From Staphylococcus edaphicus (GTDB taxonomy: Bacteria > Bacillota > Bacilli > Staphylococcales > Staphylococcaceae), in NCBI RefSeq assembly GCF_002614725.1, contig NZ_MRZN01000017.1, forward strand, positions 1 to 64,000: DNA of 64,000 nt, written 5' to 3'. A model generated the notes under the pieces. It did not search any database and had not been told where the DNA came from. It saw only the letters and a program-made list of their open reading frames with translations. This document shows positions 10,565 through 19,972 of this stretch, in pieces; the first letter of the stretch is position 1; the number at the start of each line of letters is the position of its first letter. Position numbers and translations under genes: made by a program.

Positions 10565-10775
10565 AAAAGTTCAATTAAAGCGCCTGTACAAGTGAAGAGG
10601 TTATGTGTTAGTAATTTAAGGTTTATAACAGAAATCTTAATAGACATCATTATCGAAGCTTGTAGACGAGGAGGATAGTTATCGAACCATCGGCGGATGC
10701 TATCCCGGATGTGGCTCATTCGTAAGCTTATTAAGGAAAACATTAGGGTAACCTGGTGCACAAAGTTAATAAGAT
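10565..10775 (+). ncRNA. glmS ribozyme (glucosamine-6-phosphate sensing)
   Basis: The self-cleaving riboswitch of glmS messages. Recognisable blocks are AGCGCCTGTACA (10579-10590) with cleavage expected just before G10580, then GACGAGGAGG, GTTATCGAACCATCGGCGG, GATGCTATCCCGG and GGGTAACCTGGTGCAC. These match the P1/P2/P3 core of the B. subtilis element in order and spacing. When glucosamine-6-phosphate binds, the RNA cuts itself and the downstream mRNA is degraded, lowering GlmS. About 185 bases separate the end of the core from the glmS start. Confidence 0.93.
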
Positions 10776-10959
10776 AGCCAAAACTAAATATAAAGAATAT
10801 AAGGTGAATGAGATAACCATTGCTATCAAGAGATTTTCAATTTCTATAGAATGAATATAGGGATAAGTCTGTCTATGATGGTTTATATTAAATTGAACAG
10901 GTTCGAATTCGCTAGAAGTTCAATTATCTCTTCATCATTAAACTGGAGGAAAATTTAAA

Positions 10960-12765
10960 ATGTGTGGAATTGTTGGATATATTGGGCATGATAATGCCAA
11001 AGAATTATTATTAAAAGGTTTAGAAAAATTAGAATATAGAGGTTATGACTCTGCTGGGGTAGCGGTAGTAAATGATGAAGGTACGTCTGTATTTAAAGCA
11101 AAAGGCCGTATCGCAGAATTAAGAAAAGTTGCAGATAGCGAAGCTACAGACGGTACTGTTGGGATTGGTCATACGCGTTGGGCGACGCATGGCGTACCTA
11201 ACTATGAAAATTCACATCCGCATCAATCAACGACGGAGCGTTTTACGTTAGTTCACAATGGTGTTATTGAAAATTATGAAGAGTTAAGAAACGAATATTT
11301 ATCAGATGTTTCATTTATTTCTGAAACAGATACAGAAGTCATTGTACAACTTGTTGAATATTTTTCTAATAAAGGTCTTAATACAGAAGAAGCATTTACA
11401 AAAGTTGTGTCATTATTAGATGGATCATATGCTTTAGGGCTAACTGATAACGAAGATAAAGATACTATTTATGTAGCAAAAAATAAATCACCATTATTAA
11501 TTGGTGTTGGCGATGATTTTAACGTTATTGCTTCAGATGCCATAGCTATGTTACAAGTTACAAATCGCTATAAAGAAATACATGACCACGAGATTGTTAT
11601 TGTTAAACGTGAAGAAGTGATTATCAAAGATCAAGAGGGTCAAGTTCAGGAAAGAGAAGCCTATACAGCACAGATTGATGCGGCTGATGCTGAAAAAGGT
11701 GTTTATGATCACTATATGTTAAAAGAAATACATGAACAACCAGCCGTTATGCGTCGTATTATTCAAGAATACCAAGATGAAGATGGTAACTTAAAAATGG
11801 ATCCAGAAGTCGTTAAAGATGTTGCAGAAGCGGATCGTATTTATATTATTGCAGCAGGTACAAGCTATCATGCTGGTTTAGTTGGTAAAGAATTTATTGA
11901 AAAGTGGGCAGGCGTACCAACGGAAGTACATGTTTCTTCTGAGTTTGTGTATAATACGCCTTTACTTTCTGAAAAGCCATTATTTATCTATATTTCTCAA
12001 TCAGGTGAAACAGCAGATAGTCGTGCCGTTCTTGTTGAAACAAACCGTTTAGGCCACAAGTCATTAACAATTACGAATGTAGCTGGTTCAACATTATCAC
12101 GCGAATCTAATCATACTTTATTGCTACATGCCGGTCCTGAAATCGCAGTTGCTTCTACTAAAGCCTATACAGCACAAATCGCAGTATTATCCATATTGTC
12201 ACAAATTGTTGCCAAAGAGCACGGTAGAGATGTAGATGTAAGTTTATTACGTGAATTAGCAAAAGTAACAACTGCAATTGAATCAATTGTTGATGATGCA
12301 GATATTATGGAACAAATCGCTACAGATTTCTTAAGAACAACAAGAAATGCTTTCTTCATAGGACGTACTGGAGATTATAATGTAAGTTTAGAAGGCGCAT
12401 TGAAACTTAAAGAAATTTCTTATATCCAAGCAGAAGGATTTGCTGGTGGCGAATTAAAACATGGTACGATTGCATTAATTGAAGAAGGTACACCAATTAT
12501 TGCACTCGCTACGCAAGAAAAAGTAAATTTATCTATTCGTGGTAACGTAAAAGAAGTTGTTGCACGTGGCGCGAACCCATGTATTATTTCAATGGATGGC
12601 TTGAATAAAGATGGAGATTCATACGTCATTCCACATGTTCATGAACTGTTAACACCATTAGTTTCTGTAGTTGCATTACAATTAATTTCATACTATGCTG
12701 CATTACACAGAGACTTAGATGTGGATAAACCACGTAACTTAGCTAAATCAGTAACAGTTGAATAA
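10960..12765 (+). CDS. glmS: Glutamine-fructose-6-phosphate aminotransferase
   Basis: 601 aa. It makes glucosamine-6-phosphate from fructose-6-phosphate and glutamine, the entry step to amino sugars for peptidoglycan and teichoic acids. Cys2 after the start Met (MCGIVGYIG) is the glutaminase nucleophile. The class II amidotransferase domain covers about 1-220. Two SIS sugar-isomerase domains follow (about 285-420 and 455-590), with SQSGETADS in the first. The C-terminus [13 protein letters not shown] is the conserved tail. SD GGAGG. Controlled by the upstream ribozyme; single-gene transcript ending in a terminator. Confidence 0.98.
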   Translation: MCGIVGYIGHDNAKELLLKGLEKLEYRGYDSAGVAVVNDEGTSVFKAKGRIAELRKVADSEATDGTVGIGHTRWATHGVPNYENSHPHQSTTERFTLVHNGVIENYEELRNEYLSDVSFISETDTEVIVQLVEYFSNKGLNTEEAFTKVVSLLDGSYALGLTDNEDKDTIYVAKNKSPLLIGVGDDFNVIASDAIAMLQVTNRYKEIHDHEIVIVKREEVIIKDQEGQVQEREAYTAQIDAADAEKGVYDHYMLKEIHEQPAVMRRIIQEYQDEDGNLKMDPEVVKDVAEADRIYIIAAGTSYHAGLVGKEFIEKWAGVPTEVHVSSEFVYNTPLLSEKPLFIYISQSGETADSRAVLVETNRLGHKSLTITNVAGSTLSRESNHTLLLHAGPEIAVASTKAYTAQIAVLSILSQIVAKEHGRDVDVSLLRELAKVTTAIESIVDDADIMEQIATDFLRTTRNAFFIGRTGDYNVSLEGALKLKEISYIQAEGFAGGELKHGTIALIEEGTPIIALATQEKVNLSIRGNVKEVVARGANPCIISMDGLNKDGDSYVIPHVHELLTPLVSVVALQLISYYAALHRDLDVDKPRNLAKSVTVE

Positions 12766-12780
12766 ATGTATAATTTAGAT

Positions 12781-12815
12781 TGAGCTGAGACATTTTGATG
12801 TCTCAGCTTTTTATT
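12781..12815 (+). terminator. Terminator after glmS
   Basis: GAGCTGAGACAT-TTTG-ATGTCTCAGCT followed by TTTTATTT. Confidence 0.9.
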
Positions 12816-12964
12816 TATAATTTTTAGTGATTGATAAGTTTCAAAGAACAACTTTATTTATGAATCTTTTTAATAAAAAAATGTTACATTCAAAGAAGTT
12901 ATAATAAACAATTGGGAGAATCTATTTCATTAGTAAAGAAATCATACATAGAAGGGAAAACAAA

Positions 12965-13951
12965 ATGATGGATAGTGAATTTAATTATTTTTATGGCGAC
13001 CATTGTGAAACTACAGCGACTGGTACATTATTAAAGCATATTGGAATAGAGTTATCCGAACCGATGCTATTTGGTATCGGAGAAGGACTTGGATATATTT
13101 ATTGGGATATGAAAAACATGGCTTTTCCATTTCTCGGTGGACGTATTAAACCAGATTATTTAACGAATAATATTGTGAAAAATTTGAATTTAGAAATTTT
13201 TTTAGAAGAAACTACATCCGTTAAAAAAGCTTGGAAAAATGTCGAAAAATCGCTAGATAATGGGCACCCAGTTGGTTTAAAATTAGACAGTTATTATTTA
13301 GATTATTTTTCGAGTAAAGTTCATTTTGCAGGGCATTATGTAGCTATGTATGGTTATGATGACACCTATGCCTATTTGTTTGATACAAAGCAACAGGGCA
13401 GTGTTGTAAAGGCGACGTTAGAACACTTAGCACAAGCTAGAAATGCTAAAGGACCGATGTCATCTAAAAATCTTTCTTACACGATTAAACAAAGCCAATC
13501 TTTACCAGACTTGAAAGAAGTCATAGTAAAAGCTATACATAAGAATGCACAAGATTATTTAAATCCGCCAATTAAAAATATAGGATATAAAGGTATAAAG
13601 AAAACAAGTGATAAAATACAAACATGGTTCGAAAGAAGTTCAAACATTCAAAATGATTTATTACTTACTGCCAATTTAATGGAAAACGGCGGGACTGGTG
13701 GTGCATTGTTTAGAAAAATGTAGCTATCCTTTCTTGAAGAAGCTAAATTATTAATCAAAGATAGTGCATTAGACAGAGCATACCAGCTATTTTCAGAAAT
13801 AGTTATTTTGTGGGATGAAGTGATAAAATTAATTAAATTTGCTGGAGAAACACAAGATAAAGCTTATTTAAAAAAAGCTTCAGACATACTCGTTGATTTA
13901 TCAGACAAAGAACACACTGCGATGAAGCGACTACTAGAAATAAAAAATTAA
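12965..13951 (+). pseudogene. BtrH-like protein gene interrupted by an in-frame TAG
   Basis: The first 252 codons (12965-13723) look like a BtrH N-terminal-domain protein: DHCETTATGTLLKHIG at residues 11-26 with the likely catalytic Cys, and a FAGHYVAMYGYDD region near residue 120 with the likely His. BtrH transfers an acyl group from a carrier protein in butirosin synthesis; the role of staphylococcal homologues is unknown. A TAG at 13721-13723 stops translation, but the same frame stays open for a further 75 codons to TAA at 13951. That extension has normal codon use and an amphipathic, Leu/Lys/Glu-rich sequence, like the C-terminal part of the family. The full product would be about 328 aa. 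I read this as one gene with a nonsense mutation or a sequencing error; a shortened but active protein is possible. SD AGAAGGG. Confidence 0.7.
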
Positions 13952-14071
13952 GACCATTAGCGCTGTAATTTTTTATTTACCAGGAAAGTGATATATTTTC
14001 AACAATATAGAAAATTTAATGTGCTAAGTAGAACAATTACATTTAAAAATTAAGGAAAGGTGTATAAAATA

Positions 14072-14428
14072 ATGACAAAACCCAAAATTTATACTATAGC
14101 TTTTGGAAAGGTTTATGATTTATTAATAAAAAAAGTGGAAAAAAAGCATAGATCAAAGGAAGAAGTGGATAAAATTATAAAATGGATGACAGGTTATTCA
14201 CAGTCAGAGCTTAACGATAAAGTTGAAGATGGTACCGATTATGAAACTTTTATTAATGAAGCTCCTAACTTAAACCCAGATAGAACAAAGATAACAGGTA
14301 TGATCTGTGGTGTTCGTGTTGAGGATATGGATGCATCCATAATGAAAGAAATTAGGTATTTAGATAAAATGGTAGATGAATTAGCTAAAGGCCAAGTATT
14401 GGAAAAAATATTTAGACAAAAATTATAG
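14072..14428 (+). CDS. DUF2200 family protein
   Basis: About 118 aa, starting at the ATG at 14072, eleven bases after AAGGAAAGG; the GTG at 14060 overlaps that site and is less likely. It is small, soluble and basic at the N-terminus. It has the family pattern of an N-terminal IYTIAFGKVYDLLIKKVEKK helix, a WMTGYS segment and a central NEAPNLNPDRTKITGMICGVRVE stretch. DUF2200 has no established function that I know. It stands between the broken BtrH-like gene and an ABC ATPase, with no clear operon link. Confidence 0.75.
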   Translation: MTKPKIYTIAFGKVYDLLIKKVEKKHRSKEEVDKIIKWMTGYSQSELNDKVEDGTDYETFINEAPNLNPDRTKITGMICGVRVEDMDASIMKEIRYLDKMVDELAKGQVLEKIFRQKL

Positions 14429-14491
14429 CACTTAAATGACTTTGGAATAACAAGGTTATAAAAGTACGTGTCATCGGAAAAGGGGAAAAAT

Positions 14492-15277
14492 ATGTTAATT
14501 GATTTGAAAAATATTTCACGAAGAAAACAAGGTAAAGAAATAATTGAAAATGTAAGTTGGCGAATTAATGAAGGGGAAAAATGGATGCTCTATGGTTTGA
14601 ATGGTGCTGGTAAGACCACTTTACTTAACATATTAAATGCTTATGAACCTAATACATCGGGAACGATGACACTATTTGGTATGCAACCAGGAAAAATAGG
14701 GTATTCTGCAGAAACGGTCAGAGATCATATTGGCTTTGTTTCAAACAGTTTAATGGATCGCTTTCAAGATGGGGAAACAGTGAGAGATGTTGTTATTAGC
14801 GGTATATTTAAATCTATAGGTATATTTAAAAAAATTGAGCCACAGCATATTGAATTAGCTCAACACTATTTACAGCAAATGGGGATGCATGAATTTGAAA
14901 CACAATATTTTGGTTATTTATCTACAGGAGAACGTCAAAAAGTACTTATAGCACGTGCATTAATGGGTAATCCTAAATTACTTATTTTAGATGAACCAGC
15001 ATCCGGTTTAGATTTTATATCGCGAGAAGATTTATTACAATCATTAGAAAAATTATACCAACAATATCCTAAATTAGCTGTTATATATGTGACACACTTT
15101 ATTGAAGAAATTACTACTGATATACAAAAAGGTTTTTTACTGAAAAAAGGTAAGAATTATAAACAAGGTGACATTCAACATATATTGAAAAGCGATATAA
15201 TGAGTGACTTTTTCAATAGAAGCGTGCAGGTATTATATCAAAACCAACGCTACGCGCTATTTATGAACCATGGGTAA
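14492..15277 (+). CDS. ABC transporter ATP-binding protein, no permease nearby
   Basis: 261 aa from the ATG at 14492, preceded by AAAAGGGG; the GTG at 14468 lies upstream of that site. Walker A is GLNGAGKTT (about residue 38), the ABC signature is LSTGERQKVLIARAL (about 142) and Walker B is LLILDEPASGLD, followed by the H-loop in VTHFIEE. It looks like single-domain ATPases of the YlmA/ModF-like group. No membrane partner lies beside it, so its substrate cannot be read from context. Confidence 0.85.
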   Translation: MLIDLKNISRRKQGKEIIENVSWRINEGEKWMLYGLNGAGKTTLLNILNAYEPNTSGTMTLFGMQPGKIGYSAETVRDHIGFVSNSLMDRFQDGETVRDVVISGIFKSIGIFKKIEPQHIELAQHYLQQMGMHEFETQYFGYLSTGERQKVLIARALMGNPKLLILDEPASGLDFISREDLLQSLEKLYQQYPKLAVIYVTHFIEEITTDIQKGFLLKKGKNYKQGDIQHILKSDIMSDFFNRSVQVLYQNQRYALFMNHG

Positions 15278-15343
15278 ATTGCACAATTTCTTAGATAATG
15301 CCATAATTTAATATAATAATACGTGATGGAGGATTATAGAAAA

Positions 15344-16201
15344 ATGAATAAGGTAAAAGCAATATTTTTAGATATGGATGGAACAATTTTACATAAAGAT
15401 AATCGTGTTGACCTAGAAACTACTGAGGTTATTCAACAATTAAGAGAAAAAGGATTTAAAGTATTTCTAGCAACAGGTCGAGCACATAATGAAATACATT
15501 ATCTGGTTCCTAAAACATTTGCAGTCGATGGGATTATTAGTTCAAACGGTACATTAGGAATGGTAGAGAATAGCGTCATATTTCAGCACAGTTTGTCATA
15601 TCATACTGTAATTGATATTGTAAAACGCGCGCAACAACAGGAGATTTATTATGAGGTATTTCCCTTTGATAGTAACCGTATTGTTTTACAAGAAGATCAA
15701 GAATGGGCAAAAGCATTATTCAAATCAGAAACGCCACCTGATGAAGTTGGTGTTTCCGAGTGGTCTTCCCGTAAATCATCGCTTATAGATAAAGTAGATT
15801 GGAAAACAAGCATACCTGATAAAGCATTTTCAAAAATCTATTTATTTTCACCGGATATTGAAAAAATCACAAACTTTAGAAATAAATTATTAGAAGATCA
15901 GCATGATTTGCAGATTAGTGTTTCTAATTCTTCACGCTGTAATGCAGAAACGATGGCATATAAGATTGATAAGGGCACAGGCATTAAAGAAATGATAGAG
16001 TACTTTGAAATTTCGCAACAAGAAACTCTAGTTATTGGAGATAGTGACAATGATAGAGCAATGTTTGCATTTGGGCACCACACGGTTGCTATGAAGAATG
16101 CAAGACCTGAAATTCAAGCTTTAGCTAAAGAAGTGACCGATTATACAAATGAAGACAACGGGGCAGCACGTTATTTAAAAGCACAATTCTTGAATGATTA
16201 A
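15344..16201 (+). CDS. Cof-type HAD-IIB family phosphatase
   Basis: 285 aa from the ATG at 15344, ten bases after TGGAGGA; the ATG at 15323 lies before that site. HAD motif I is FLDMDGTIL (Asp nucleophile near residue 9), motif II lies in FLATGRAH, and motif IV is VIGDSDNDRAMF. The long cap between motifs II and III is of the IIB type. These enzymes dephosphorylate sugar phosphates or similar small molecules in the cytosol. The substrate is not known from sequence. It ends before a bidirectional terminator. Confidence 0.88.
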   Translation: MNKVKAIFLDMDGTILHKDNRVDLETTEVIQQLREKGFKVFLATGRAHNEIHYLVPKTFAVDGIISSNGTLGMVENSVIFQHSLSYHTVIDIVKRAQQQEIYYEVFPFDSNRIVLQEDQEWAKALFKSETPPDEVGVSEWSSRKSSLIDKVDWKTSIPDKAFSKIYLFSPDIEKITNFRNKLLEDQHDLQISVSNSSRCNAETMAYKIDKGTGIKEMIEYFEISQQETLVIGDSDNDRAMFAFGHHTVAMKNARPEIQALAKEVTDYTNEDNGAARYLKAQFLND

Positions 16202-16311
16202 AAATGGGAACGATGAGAAGTATAATTTAACAAATAATTTCGTATTCGCAGAAGCCAAAGATGACAAAGTAAAAAGATAGTAGCTTTTTGCTTACTAGAA
16301 CCAATATAAAT

Positions 16312-16350
16312 AAAAGCGTCCGAGACATCAATAAATGCCTCGGACGCTTT
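16312..16350. terminator. Bidirectional terminator
   Basis: AAAAGCGTCCGAG-ACATCAATAAATGC-CTCGGACGCTTT lies between the plus-strand HAD gene and the convergent membrane protein gene. T-rich sequence follows on one side and the A-run on the other side serves the minus strand. Confidence 0.85.
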
Positions 16351-16380
16351 GTGTTTATATGATTTTATTCACAAAATATA

Positions 16381-17478
16381 TTACTTTTCCTTGTTGTTTA
16401 AGTTGTTTTTTAAATCTGTAGTTTCATCTTTGACTTTATCTTGCAATTCCTCTGATTTGTCAGTGACGTTCGAAGTTGTTTTTTCTGTTGTGTTTGAGAC
16501 ACTGCTGTTTACTTTTGATTTTTGGCTTGATAGTGTAGCACTGTTATTTCGTTTAGATTTTTTAGAGCTACTTGATTCTATTCTTTCGCCATTACGATTA
16601 TAGTATTGAATGATTGCTAAAATATTTGTGTAGTAGATGATTAATCTAACAATGATGACAATCACAATTACGATGTACGTAATGACTGTAGCAATTGTTT
16701 GTGACATGCTACCAGTAAATATTGAAACCAATTGACTAATTGGATTTGCGAGCAAGATTACAAGTAAATTCAATAATAGTAAACCGAGATAGAATTTGAA
16801 CCATGTTTTCTTACCATTTTTAATGCCTTTAAATCCTTGTTTTACTGAAGACCATGCACCATTACTAGGTTCTTTAACAAATGCTAATGTATAGTTTATT
16901 GTAATAATAGCAAAGAACCAGTATATGAATGATTGGATAAATAAAATAAGTGTTGCAGCGATAATTTGATAAGTAAGTGAAAATCCAAGTGCGTGGTCAG
17001 AACTACTTAATGACCCTTGCAACGCTGAGAATAATTGAACTACTCCTAAATTAAGTACTTTTGAAACTACTAGATTTATTAAAATCGCTAAAATAACAAA
17101 TATTAAAGTTATTAAAGACAATTTTAAGCCTTTCAAATATCTACCTTTTTTAAAAGTAGAAAGTAAATCTTTGAAATTCACCTTGTCTTTATTTATAGCT
17201 TTGTCTATAGTGTAGATAGTTCCAGCAATTAATGGGTAACCTATAAATATAAATACGATTAATGGTATAAGCAATGCAAGTACAAGTGAGAATATTGCAC
17301 CACCGATAGGTTGTTGCATAGCCATTGACATTAACATTTTATAAATAGCAGGTTGAACTGGCATAAATGTTAGAACGGTTAAAGCAAATAATATTATAAA
17401 ACTTACAATTGTGAACATTAAAATTTTAGCATTTTGGGGTTTGGCATGATTTAATGCTAATTTATGAAATTTAAACAA
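16381..17478 (-). CDS. Polytopic membrane protein of unknown function
   Basis: 365 aa with about six membrane segments, roughly at residues 19-44, 58-86, 118-145, 170-200, 226-250 and 263-290. A hydrophilic tail from about 297 to the end is rich in Ser, Lys, Asn, Thr and Glu, with runs such as ESSSSKKSKRNN, and is predicted to be disordered. No catalytic motif is visible. The general form, paired helices around a YTIDKAINKDK loop, resembles uncharacterised Firmicute integral membrane families. The SD is AGGAGTG. It is transcribed alone, divergent from the metallophosphoesterase gene. Confidence 0.8.
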   Translation of the reverse strand: MFKFHKLALNHAKPQNAKILMFTIVSFIILFALTVLTFMPVQPAIYKMLMSMAMQQPIGGAIFSLVLALLIPLIVFIFIGYPLIAGTIYTIDKAINKDKVNFKDLLSTFKKGRYLKGLKLSLITLIFVILAILINLVVSKVLNLGVVQLFSALQGSLSSSDHALGFSLTYQIIAATLILFIQSFIYWFFAIITINYTLAFVKEPSNGAWSSVKQGFKGIKNGKKTWFKFYLGLLLLNLLVILLANPISQLVSIFTGSMSQTIATVITYIVIVIVIIVRLIIYYTNILAIIQYYNRNGERIESSSSKKSKRNNSATLSSQKSKVNSSVSNTTEKTTSNVTDKSEELQDKVKDETTDLKNNLNNKEK

Positions 17479-17610
17479 ATTTTAAGCACTCCTTTTTAGT
17501 GATAAACATACGATATCAAAAATTTGAGGATTTTAAAATTAATAGGTACAAAAATAGCAATAAAATGTTAAAATGTCCTAATGAGTAAAAAGTTGAAAGG
17601 AGATATCATC

Positions 17611-18342
17611 ATGAAATTTGCAATAATTACTGATGTTCATGGCAATTTTGATGCATTAGAAACTGTTTTGGATGATATTGATAGACGAGAAGATATCAAT
17701 AAAATATTTAACCTTGGTGATAATATTGGGGTTGGGCATGAAACGAATAAAGTACTAGATGAAATTTTTGATAGAGATGATATGGAAATCATTGCAGGTA
17801 ATCATGATGAAGCGGTGATGTCAATTGTAAATGATACGCCTTATCCTGCAGACTTAAAAGACAAATTTTATGAACATCATCAATGGATTGAAAGTCATTT
17901 AGATGAAGACTATTACGATAGACTAAATGCGTTGCCACGCGTAATTGAAAAAACATTTAATCATAAAAAAGTATTGTTCATACATTATGAAATACCGAAT
18001 GATCAATTAACTACGCCAATTGACGGCCAACCTTTTAGTCCAATTGTTGAACCAAGTGAAGAGAACATAAAAGCATTGTTTGAAGACAAACAAGCAGATT
18101 TAATTGTATTTGGCCACAATCACACGGTTCACTTATATGATGATAAATCTACGGTTTATTTTAATCCTGGCTCAGTAGGTCTTAATAATGGCGCCTATGC
18201 AGTTTATGGTATTGTGACTATAGATGAGAATGAATTTTCAATTGAGCGTGTGAAAATACCATATGACAATGAAGAATTTATTAGAGGATTTGACGAAAAG
18301 CAAGTTCCAGCTAAAGCACTCATTTTTGATAAATTTATATAA
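17611..18342 (+). CDS. Calcineurin-like metallophosphoesterase (YfcE/MJ0936-like)
   Basis: 243 aa from the ATG at 17611, eight bases after AAAGGAGA; an in-frame ATG at 17581 precedes that site. The metal-binding signature is complete: DVHGN (residues 8-12), GDNIG (about 36), GNHDE (about 61) and GHNHTVHLY (about 167). Proteins of this group hydrolyse phosphodiesters or phosphomonoesters with two metal ions. The natural substrate is unknown. It is a single gene, ending before a strong bidirectional terminator. Confidence 0.88.
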   Translation: MKFAIITDVHGNFDALETVLDDIDRREDINKIFNLGDNIGVGHETNKVLDEIFDRDDMEIIAGNHDEAVMSIVNDTPYPADLKDKFYEHHQWIESHLDEDYYDRLNALPRVIEKTFNHKKVLFIHYEIPNDQLTTPIDGQPFSPIVEPSEENIKALFEDKQADLIVFGHNHTVHLYDDKSTVYFNPGSVGLNNGAYAVYGIVTIDENEFSIERVKIPYDNEEFIRGFDEKQVPAKALIFDKFI

Positions 18343-18459
18343 ATTTATGATTTAGACTAAGGACAATAATGTCTGATTTGTAGAGATTTAGTTAAAGTTA
18401 TTCAGAAGATGATATACTATGATTATCAGTCAGATTATAATAACGTGTCATAAAGTTAA

Positions 18460-18507
18460 AAATGCGAGCGTACAAATCCAATATGATTGCGTACGCTCGC
18501 ATTTATT
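18460..18507. terminator. Bidirectional terminator before czrB
   Basis: AAATGCGAGCGTAC (arm ending 18473) and GTACGCTCGCATTT (arm from 18491) form a 13-14 bp perfect stem between convergent genes. Confidence 0.9.
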
Positions 18508-18536
18508 AATTTATAATGTTAACTTTAGTTTTAAAT

Positions 18537-19502
18537 TTAATGTTCGTGCGTGTGTTCATGGGCAGATGATTTATAAATGGATGAACATAACATCTCATCG
18601 TCATGTTGATGATCATTTGTTTCTAATTGTATTGTCATGTGTTGAATATTCAAGTGGTGTAGCTTATGTTCTAGTTTATTCAATAATTTCTCACTTTGCG
18701 CGACTGACATTTCATGTGGAACTACAGCATGGCAACTTAGTGCATTTAATTCATTAGAAATCGTCCATATATGACAATCATGTATACTTTCAATAGCTTC
18801 TTCATCTTTGATAGCAGTGATTACTTTGGACATTTTTACATCTGATGGCGTACCTTCCATTAAAATATTTATGGAAGATTTTGTGATTCCCCAACTGCTT
18901 TTAATTATTAATAATGAAACTAGTATACTAGCGATTGGGTCAGCTATAGTTAAATTTAAAGACCATATGAGTATCGCAGCGATAATTGCGCCAACAGAGC
19001 CTAAAAGGTCCCCCATAACATGTAAGAAAGCACCGCGCATATTAATGTTATGAGATGTATCGCCACCTCTAAACATCAATAAAGCTACAATGATATTTAC
19101 AATCAGACCAACAACGCTGATGACAAACATTTCAGTGGATTGTACGTCTACTGGATTGAAAAATCTTCCGATAGCCTCAATTATGATTAGTATCCCAATG
19201 ACAAACAGTGTAATTCCGTTAAATAGTGCTGCTAAAATTTCAAAGCGCTTATAGCCGAAGGTTTTATTTTTATTTGCATGCTTTTCAGCATAGATAAAGG
19301 CAAGAAGCGCGACACCAAGCGATATCGCATCACTAAACATGTGTAATCCATCTGAAAGTAAAGCTAAACTATTTGCTAAAAAGCCACCAATGATTTCTAC
19401 AATCATAAAGCTTCCAATTATAAAAAAGCTTATAAGTAAGATTTTTTTATTGTTAGTGTGTACATGGCCATGAGCATGATTATGTTCATGATGTTCTGAC
19501 AT
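18537..19502 (-). CDS. czrB: Zinc/cobalt efflux protein of the cation diffusion facilitator family
   Basis: 321 aa. It exports Zn2+ (and perhaps Co2+) in exchange for protons. The N-terminus MSEHHEHNHAHGHVHTNN and the C-terminus HEHTHEH are histidine-rich and suit metal gathering. Six membrane segments occupy about residues 22-215. The transport-site motifs are LHMFSDAIS in TM2 and FLHVMGDLLGS in TM5. A cytosolic C-terminal domain (about 220-305) follows. The SD AAAGGTGG lies upstream. It is second in the operon czrA-czrB, 23 bases after czrA, and its expression should follow zinc through CzrA. Confidence 0.93.
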   Translation of the reverse strand: MSEHHEHNHAHGHVHTNNKKILLISFFIIGSFMIVEIIGGFLANSLALLSDGLHMFSDAISLGVALLAFIYAEKHANKNKTFGYKRFEILAALFNGITLFVIGILIIIEAIGRFFNPVDVQSTEMFVISVVGLIVNIIVALLMFRGGDTSHNINMRGAFLHVMGDLLGSVGAIIAAILIWSLNLTIADPIASILVSLLIIKSSWGITKSSINILMEGTPSDVKMSKVITAIKDEEAIESIHDCHIWTISNELNALSCHAVVPHEMSVAQSEKLLNKLEHKLHHLNIQHMTIQLETNDHQHDDEMLCSSIYKSSAHEHTHEH

Positions 19503-19525
19503 ATATATCCACCTTTCAGTAATTG

Positions 19526-19819
19526 TTAGTGTGTAGCATGATGTATTGCTTGTTTGATTAAAGTAGTCACATGTGAATCGTCTATTCGATAAATCATAGA
19601 TTGTCCATTGCGATTTGATTTTACTAAATGTGCTTGTTTAAGAATGCGTAATTGATGAGACACATTAGATTGGCTTAAATTAAGTGTGTGTGCTATGTGA
19701 CCTACACTGCACTCATTTTGAATTAAAAGGTGCATTACGCGCAGTCTATTGCCGTCACTTAAAGCTTTGAAAATTTCAGTAACACGTTCAAGCGTTTGTT
19801 CGTTTAATGATGACTCCAT
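19526..19819 (-). CDS. czrA: Zinc-responsive ArsR/SmtB family repressor
   Basis: 97 aa. A winged-helix dimer that leaves DNA when it binds zinc. It follows S. aureus CzrA closely: EIFKALSDGNRLRVMHLL, then the recognition helix LNLSQSNVSHQLRILKQAHLVK and a C-terminal alpha-5 helix with DDSHVTTLIKQAIHHATH. The alpha-5 Asp and His residues (DxH and HxxH) are the known zinc site of CzrA/SmtB. SD GAGGA. First gene of the operon, with a palindromic operator about 25-55 bases upstream of the start. Confidence 0.95.
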   Translation of the reverse strand: MESSLNEQTLERVTEIFKALSDGNRLRVMHLLIQNECSVGHIAHTLNLSQSNVSHQLRILKQAHLVKSNRNGQSMIYRIDDSHVTTLIKQAIHHATH

Positions 19820-19842
19820 ATAAGTTAATCCTCATTTCGTTA

Positions 19843-19874
19843 ATTAATATATGAACATTTGTTCATATATTAAT
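19843..19874 (-). promoter_or_regulatory. CzrA operator (12-2-12 type palindrome)
   Basis: A perfect palindrome with 15-base arms around TT. It contains ATATGAACA-TT-TGTTCATAT, the classic ArsR/SmtB operator form. It lies upstream of czrA and, on the other side, about 100 bases upstream of the SDR-like gene. Confidence 0.85.
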
Positions 19875-19972
19875 ATGATTTTGTTTAAAAGTCAACGCTC
19901 TAAGCACAATAGTTTTAAATATAAGCAAAAGTGGTAAAGTTAATTTAAGATTTTATTGAAGGAGGCTATATA

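Noticed and set aside
10513-10761. 82-codon minus-strand frame upstream of glmS
   Set aside because: It is antisense to the glmS ribozyme; the sequence is explained by the RNA structure.
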